NCBI RefSeq assembly: GCF_003387475.1
Contig: NZ_QUNO01000018.1
Coordinates: 218,685-282,684, forward strand
DNA from: Kutzneria buriramensis
GTDB lineage: Bacteria; Actinomycetota; Actinomycetes; Mycobacteriales; Pseudonocardiaceae
Length of the DNA stretch: 64,000 bases
Direction: 5' to 3'
Positions 60,425-64,000 of the stretch are shown one piece after another; position 1 is the first letter of the stretch, and each line of letters begins with the position of its first letter. The position numbers and the translations under genes were made by a program. A model generated the notes under the pieces. The model had not been told where the DNA came from, made no database searches, and saw only the letters and a program-made list of their open reading frames with translations.

Positions 60425-61232
60425 TGCGGGCTACGCCGGCGTAGGGGAGGGAGTTGATGCCGGGATCGTCGGAGATGCCGCCCATGCCGTCGGGGCGCCA
60501 CATGGGACAGCCGACCAGACCCGGTTCGACGATGTCGAAGCCGGCGAAGAAGGACAGCACCTCGTCGTGGGTCCGCGGGAACGGCTGGTTGTGCGTGTTC
60601 TGGTCGTACACCTGCACCGCCGCGCCGAGGTTCTTGGCGTCGCCGTCGGCGGCGACGTGCGAGACGGCCAGGTAGCTGCCGGACGGCAGCACGTCCCGGT
60701 AGCCGGCGACGATGCCGGCGGGATCCCACGCGTCGGGCATGAAGTGCAGCAGCAGCAACATGAACAGCCCGACCGGCTGGGAGAGGTCCAGCAGCCGCTT
60801 GGCCTCCGGCGACGTGAGGATCGTGCCGCGCTCGCGGGCGTCGGCGAACACGATGGCGGCTCGGTCGTTGCCGCGCAGCAGCAGCTCGCTGTGCGCGACC
60901 GCGATGGGGTCCCGGTCGACGTACACCACGCGGGCGGACGGTTCGAGCTGCTGCACGATCTCGTGCAGGTTGCCGGCGGTGGGCAGGCCGGACCCGATGT
61001 CCAGGAACTGCCGGATGCCGGCGTCCAGCATGAAGATCGCCGCCCGCCGCAGGAAGGCCCGGTTGAACCGGCACGCCTCCCGCACCCCCGGCATCAGCTT
61101 GTTGATCTGTTCGGCGAGCGCGCGGTCGGCGGCGAAGTTGGACGCGCCGCCCAGCCAGTAGTCGTACACGCGCGCCGGGTGCGCCACGCTGGGGTCGACC
61201 TCCGGCGGCACCCAGCTCAGGTCTCCGACCAT
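60417..61232 (-). CDS. DUF574 SAM-dependent methyltransferase
   Basis: A 271-aa protein of the actinomycete-specific DUF574 (Methyltransf_19) family. The N-terminus has HPARVYDYWLGG, the SAM motif is QFLDIGSGLPT, and VVYVDRDPIAVAHSE follows. Start ATG 61232 gives the standard family start (MVGDLSWVPPEVD); the frame continues upstream without similarity. Many paralogues exist per genome and their substrates are unknown. It is divergent from the P450 gene across 128 bp. Confidence 0.93.
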   Translation of the reverse strand: MVGDLSWVPPEVDPSVAHPARVYDYWLGGASNFAADRALAEQINKLMPGVREACRFNRAFLRRAAIFMLDAGIRQFLDIGSGLPTAGNLHEIVQQLEPSARVVYVDRDPIAVAHSELLLRGNDRAAIVFADARERGTILTSPEAKRLLDLSQPVGLFMLLLLHFMPDAWDPAGIVAGYRDVLPSGSYLAVSHVAADGDAKNLGAAVQVYDQNTHNQPFPRTHDEVLSFFAGFDIVEPGLVGCPMWRPDGMGGISDDPGINSLPYAGVARKP

Positions 61233-61360
61233 CTCGTCCACCCCGTTCCGCGCCGCCCGACCGCGCGAGCGTAGACGCGCCCGGTACGCCCGTGCCAGTC
61301 GCAACCCGATCGGGTGGTCCTGGGCGCGGCCACTCGCAGTAGCACGTTGGTACCCCTATC

Positions 61361-62746
61361 GTGAACCGGCCGCGCACCGATATGGGGTGGGAAGGGTTGT
61401 CCGACAACCAGAACGTCACCAGTGACGCGCCGGTCGTCCCCGGCCGTCGCCCCGTGATCGGCCATACCGCCGCCATGCTGCGACGACCGCTGAACTTCCT
61501 GTCCTCGCTGCCCGCCTACGGCGAGGTCGTCAAGATCTACCTCGGCCCGCTGCCGGTCTACATGGCGACCACCCCGGAACTGGCGCTGCGACTGCTCGCC
61601 GCGGACGCCGACAGCTACGACAAGGGCATCGTCTTCGACAAGATGCGGCCCCTGTTCGGCAACGGCCTGGCCACCTCCAACGGCGACTTCAACAAGCGCC
61701 AGCGCCGCCTGGTCTTACCGGCCTTCCACCGCACGCGGATCGCCTCGTACGCCGAGAGCACGATGAGCCGGCTGGCCCAGGATTCGATCCGGGACTGGAA
61801 GGCCGGCCAGGTCGTCGCCGTCGACGAGCACATGCAGAACCTGGTGCTCAGCATCGCCGGCCGCACGCTGTTCGCCACCGAACTCGGCCAGGACGTGCTC
61901 GACGAGATCCAGCGCAGCGTGCCCGACCTGCTGGACAACGTGCTGGTGAGGGCGTTCTCGCCGAAGGTCGTGGAGCGCCTGCCCATCCCCGGCAACCGCC
62001 GCTTCGACGCCGCCGCCGCGCGGCTGCGCGAGACCATCCCCCGGGTCGTGCTGGCCGCCCGCGAGGACGGGACCGATCACGGCGACCTCGTCTCGATGCT
62101 GCTGCTGGCCCGCGACGAGGACACCGGCGAGGGCATGACCGACGAGCAGGTGCACGACGAGGTCGTCACCATCCTCACCACCGGCGCGGAGACCACGGCC
62201 GTGGCGCTGGCCTGGTTCTTCCACGAGATCGCCGCGCAGCCCGACATCGAGCGCAGGTTCCACGCCGAGCTCGACCGGGTCCTGGAGGGCCGGCCGGTGA
62301 CGTTCGCCGACCTGCCCCGGCTGGAGTACACCCAGCGGATCACCAACGAGATCCTGCGCCGCAACCCGCCGCTGATCCTGATGCGCCGCACCAGGACCGA
62401 CACCACGCTCGGCGGCGTGCCCATCCCCGCCGGCACCGAGGTCGCGGTCAGCCAGCACACGCTGCACCGGGATCCGCGCTGGTTCCCCGATCCCGACCGG
62501 TTCGACCCGGACCGCTGGCTGCCGTCGCGGGCGGAGAAGCTGCCGCGCGGCGCGTTCATCCCGTTCGGCGCCGGGCCGCGGCTGTGCCCCGGCCACCTGT
62601 TCGCCCAGACCGAGATCGCGATGGTCGCCGCGACGGTCGCCGCGCGGTGGCGGCTCGTGCCGGTGCCCGGCGTGCGGGTCAAGCCGCGGCTGGCCGCGAC
62701 CATGCAGCCCAACCGGCTGCCGATGACCGTTCTGCCCCGTCACTGA
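61361..62746 (+). CDS. Cytochrome P450 with a TTA codon
   Basis: A 461-aa P450. The I-helix motif is TTGAETT, the ExxR motif is in TNEILRRNP, and the heme loop is PFGAGPRLCPGH. The length and N-terminal GHTAAMLRRPLNFLSSL resemble pentalenene oxygenase-like (PtlI) bacterial P450s that act on terpenes, though this is only by resemblance. Codon 119 (61715-61717) is TTA. The start is unclear; GTG 61361 and ATG 61382 are both possible, and I kept the longer one. A secreted hydrolase gene follows 21 bp downstream. Confidence 0.92.
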   Translation: MNRPRTDMGWEGLSDNQNVTSDAPVVPGRRPVIGHTAAMLRRPLNFLSSLPAYGEVVKIYLGPLPVYMATTPELALRLLAADADSYDKGIVFDKMRPLFGNGLATSNGDFNKRQRRLVLPAFHRTRIASYAESTMSRLAQDSIRDWKAGQVVAVDEHMQNLVLSIAGRTLFATELGQDVLDEIQRSVPDLLDNVLVRAFSPKVVERLPIPGNRRFDAAAARLRETIPRVVLAAREDGTDHGDLVSMLLLARDEDTGEGMTDEQVHDEVVTILTTGAETTAVALAWFFHEIAAQPDIERRFHAELDRVLEGRPVTFADLPRLEYTQRITNEILRRNPPLILMRRTRTDTTLGGVPIPAGTEVAVSQHTLHRDPRWFPDPDRFDPDRWLPSRAEKLPRGAFIPFGAGPRLCPGHLFAQTEIAMVAATVAARWRLVPVPGVRVKPRLAATMQPNRLPMTVLPRH

Positions 62747-62767
62747 GAGAGATCCCCAGGGAGAGAG

Positions 62768-63820
62768 ATGCTTGTCCGCAAGCTCGCCGTGCTGTTGCTT
62801 GCCTGCGTCGCGGGGCTGACGGGGGCGGTGGCCCCGCCGGTGGCCAGCGCGTCCGCGGCGAACTGCTCGATGGCGACGCTGCCGGTGACCGCGCCGTCCG
62901 TGGTGCCGCTGTTCGACACACCGGCGGTGATCAGCGGTCAGCTGTGCCTGCCGGACGGCCCCGCGCCGACGGCCGTGCAGCTCCTCGTGCACGGCGGCAC
63001 GTACAACCGCACGTACTGGGATCTGCCCTATCTGCCGGACCAGTACTCGTACCAGCGCGACATGGCCAAGCACGGTTACGCCACGTTCGCGGTGGACGTG
63101 CTCGGCGCCGGGCAGAGCAGCCACCCGCTCAGCCTGCCGCTGACGGTCTGGGCCGAAGCCGAGGCGATGCACGAGGTCGTGGGGCAGCTGCGCACCGGCG
63201 CGGTGGGCGGCATCCCCTTCGGCAAGGTGGTGATCGTCGGGCACTCCGTCGGTTCCGGCATCGTCGCGTCGGAAGCCTCGACGTACAAGGACGTCGACGG
63301 CGTGGTCCTCACCGGCGTCACGCACATCCCGTCCGTGCCGGCGCTGGGACTCGGCGCGGCGCTCGGGCTGGTGCCGGCGTTCCTGTCGTCGGTGCAGAAC
63401 CCCGGCGACCCGCTGTACTTCACCACCAGGCCCGGCGCGCGGGGCCCGCTGTTCTACAACTCGGCCGACGCCGATCCCAGCGTGATCGCCGCCGACGAGG
63501 CGACCAAGGACCAGGTTTCCGTGCCGGGCATGGGAACCGTGGCGGTGTTCGGCATCGTGGTGCCGGTGACACTGGGCATCGACGTGCCCGTTCTCCAGGC
63601 CGTCGGCCAGGACGACATCCTGTTCTGCGGCCTGCTCGCGCTGCGGGACTGCTCGTCCGCGTCGGCGCTGCGCGCGCAGGAGCTGCCGTTCTACTCGTCG
63701 GCGGCCTGGCTCTCCGTGTACGTGCTGCCCAACGCCGGGCATTCCATTGCCCTGCACGAGAACGCGGGTGACTATCGGGACGCCACCCGCGCCTGGCTGG
63801 GGTCGATGCTCGGGTTCTAG
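62768..63820 (+). CDS. Secreted alpha/beta hydrolase
   Basis: A 350-aa hydrolase with a signal peptide (1-31, LLLACVAGLTGAVAPPVASASA). The oxyanion region is LLVHGGTYNRTYW, the nucleophile elbow VGHSVGSG, and the base is likely His in NAGHSIALHENA. GGGAGAG precedes ATG. It lies 21 bp after the P450 gene, so the two are probably co-transcribed. Substrate unknown; esterase, lipase or similar. Confidence 0.9.
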   Translation: MLVRKLAVLLLACVAGLTGAVAPPVASASAANCSMATLPVTAPSVVPLFDTPAVISGQLCLPDGPAPTAVQLLVHGGTYNRTYWDLPYLPDQYSYQRDMAKHGYATFAVDVLGAGQSSHPLSLPLTVWAEAEAMHEVVGQLRTGAVGGIPFGKVVIVGHSVGSGIVASEASTYKDVDGVVLTGVTHIPSVPALGLGAALGLVPAFLSSVQNPGDPLYFTTRPGARGPLFYNSADADPSVIAADEATKDQVSVPGMGTVAVFGIVVPVTLGIDVPVLQAVGQDDILFCGLLALRDCSSASALRAQELPFYSSAAWLSVYVLPNAGHSIALHENAGDYRDATRAWLGSMLGF

Positions 63821-63856
63821 TCCCAATGCCGTTCAGTTAGCCGTGACACGTAGCTG

Positions 63857-64000
63857 TCAAGGTTCGGGCGAGGCCAGGACATCGATGCTGATGGTGGCCT
63901 TGTAAGTAGTCCGGTCGACGGTGCCTTTGGCGTTGTACTTGGAGATCGCTCGTTTGACCACGCGTGGTGCGGTTCGTACGCGTCGGTCGGGCATGAGGTT
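63857..64000 (-). mobile_element. C-terminal end of an IS4-type transposase, cut by the window edge
   Basis: The minus strand holds 47 sense codons ending in TGA; the peptide includes MPDRRVRTAPRVVKRAISKY, then YNAKGTVDRTTYKATISID, the familiar end of actinomycete IS4-family transposases. The remainder is outside the window. The element's end should lie near the GTTCAGTTAGCCGTGAC sequence at about 63832-63846, but the other inverted repeat cannot be seen. Confidence 0.75.

Overview
This window is very GC-rich actinomycete chromosome: strong third-position GC bias, many GTG starts, rare TTA codons, an F420-dependent enzyme, SARP and ECF regulators, and DUF574 methyltransferase and DUF1905 genes. 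Gene content suggests the family Pseudonocardiaceae, but no rRNA or other taxonomic marker is present, so that is an inference. No tRNA, rRNA or CRISPR was seen.

Region 1 (1-27.5 kb) is part of a modular polyketide cluster that continues off the left edge. On the plus strand lie the end of an acyl-adenylating enzyme, an ABC-2 exporter pair and a small membrane protein. A long minus-strand operon starts near 22.8 kb and runs leftward: PKS A (KSQ-AT-ACP loading module plus KS-AT-DH-KR-ACP), PKS B (KS-AT-KR-ACP), PKS C (KS-AT-KR-ACP), then the four-gene FkbH-type set for an ACP-bound hydroxymalonyl (or, after O-methylation, methoxymalonyl) extender, and a type II thioesterase. No thioesterase or reductase release domain follows the last ACP. 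Divergently transcribed are a fold-type III PLP decarboxylase, a SARP/AfsR-type regulator and an F420-dependent LLM oxidoreductase. The ABC ATPase (codon 2) and the SARP (codon 9) carry TTA codons, which suggests bldA-type control of the cluster.

Region 2 (27.5-39.6 kb) is mostly housekeeping, stress and regulatory genes: an NmrA-like reductase, a NarL-type two-component system, an unrecognised 553-aa protein downstream of a LOG-family gene, an M48 peptidase, a regulator/hydrolase pair facing each other across a nested palindrome, a lactate monooxygenase-like enzyme with a divergent PucR-type regulator and a clear operator palindrome, and a JAMM/SnoaL/VOC three-gene operon ending in a classic terminator.

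Region 3 (39.6-53.0 kb) has a secreted alpha-1,3-glucanase-like protein and, divergent from it, a tightly coupled five-gene operon (DUF4132, MoxR-type AAA ATPase, DUF5682, VWA, SWIM). This matches the gene content of the poorly understood Escherichia coli yehI/L/M/P/Q group. Small DUF1905, membrane and FMN-split-barrel genes follow.

Region 4 (53.0-64 kb) contains an ECF sigma factor with its membrane partner and a poly-gamma-glutamate-type synthase locus (sensor-like HAMP protein, PgsB, PgsC, secreted NlpC/P60-like protein whose nucleophile is Ser instead of Cys). It ends with a 22-bp perfect inverted repeat, a DUF574 methyltransferase, a P450/secreted hydrolase pair and the end of an IS4-type transposase cut by the window edge.
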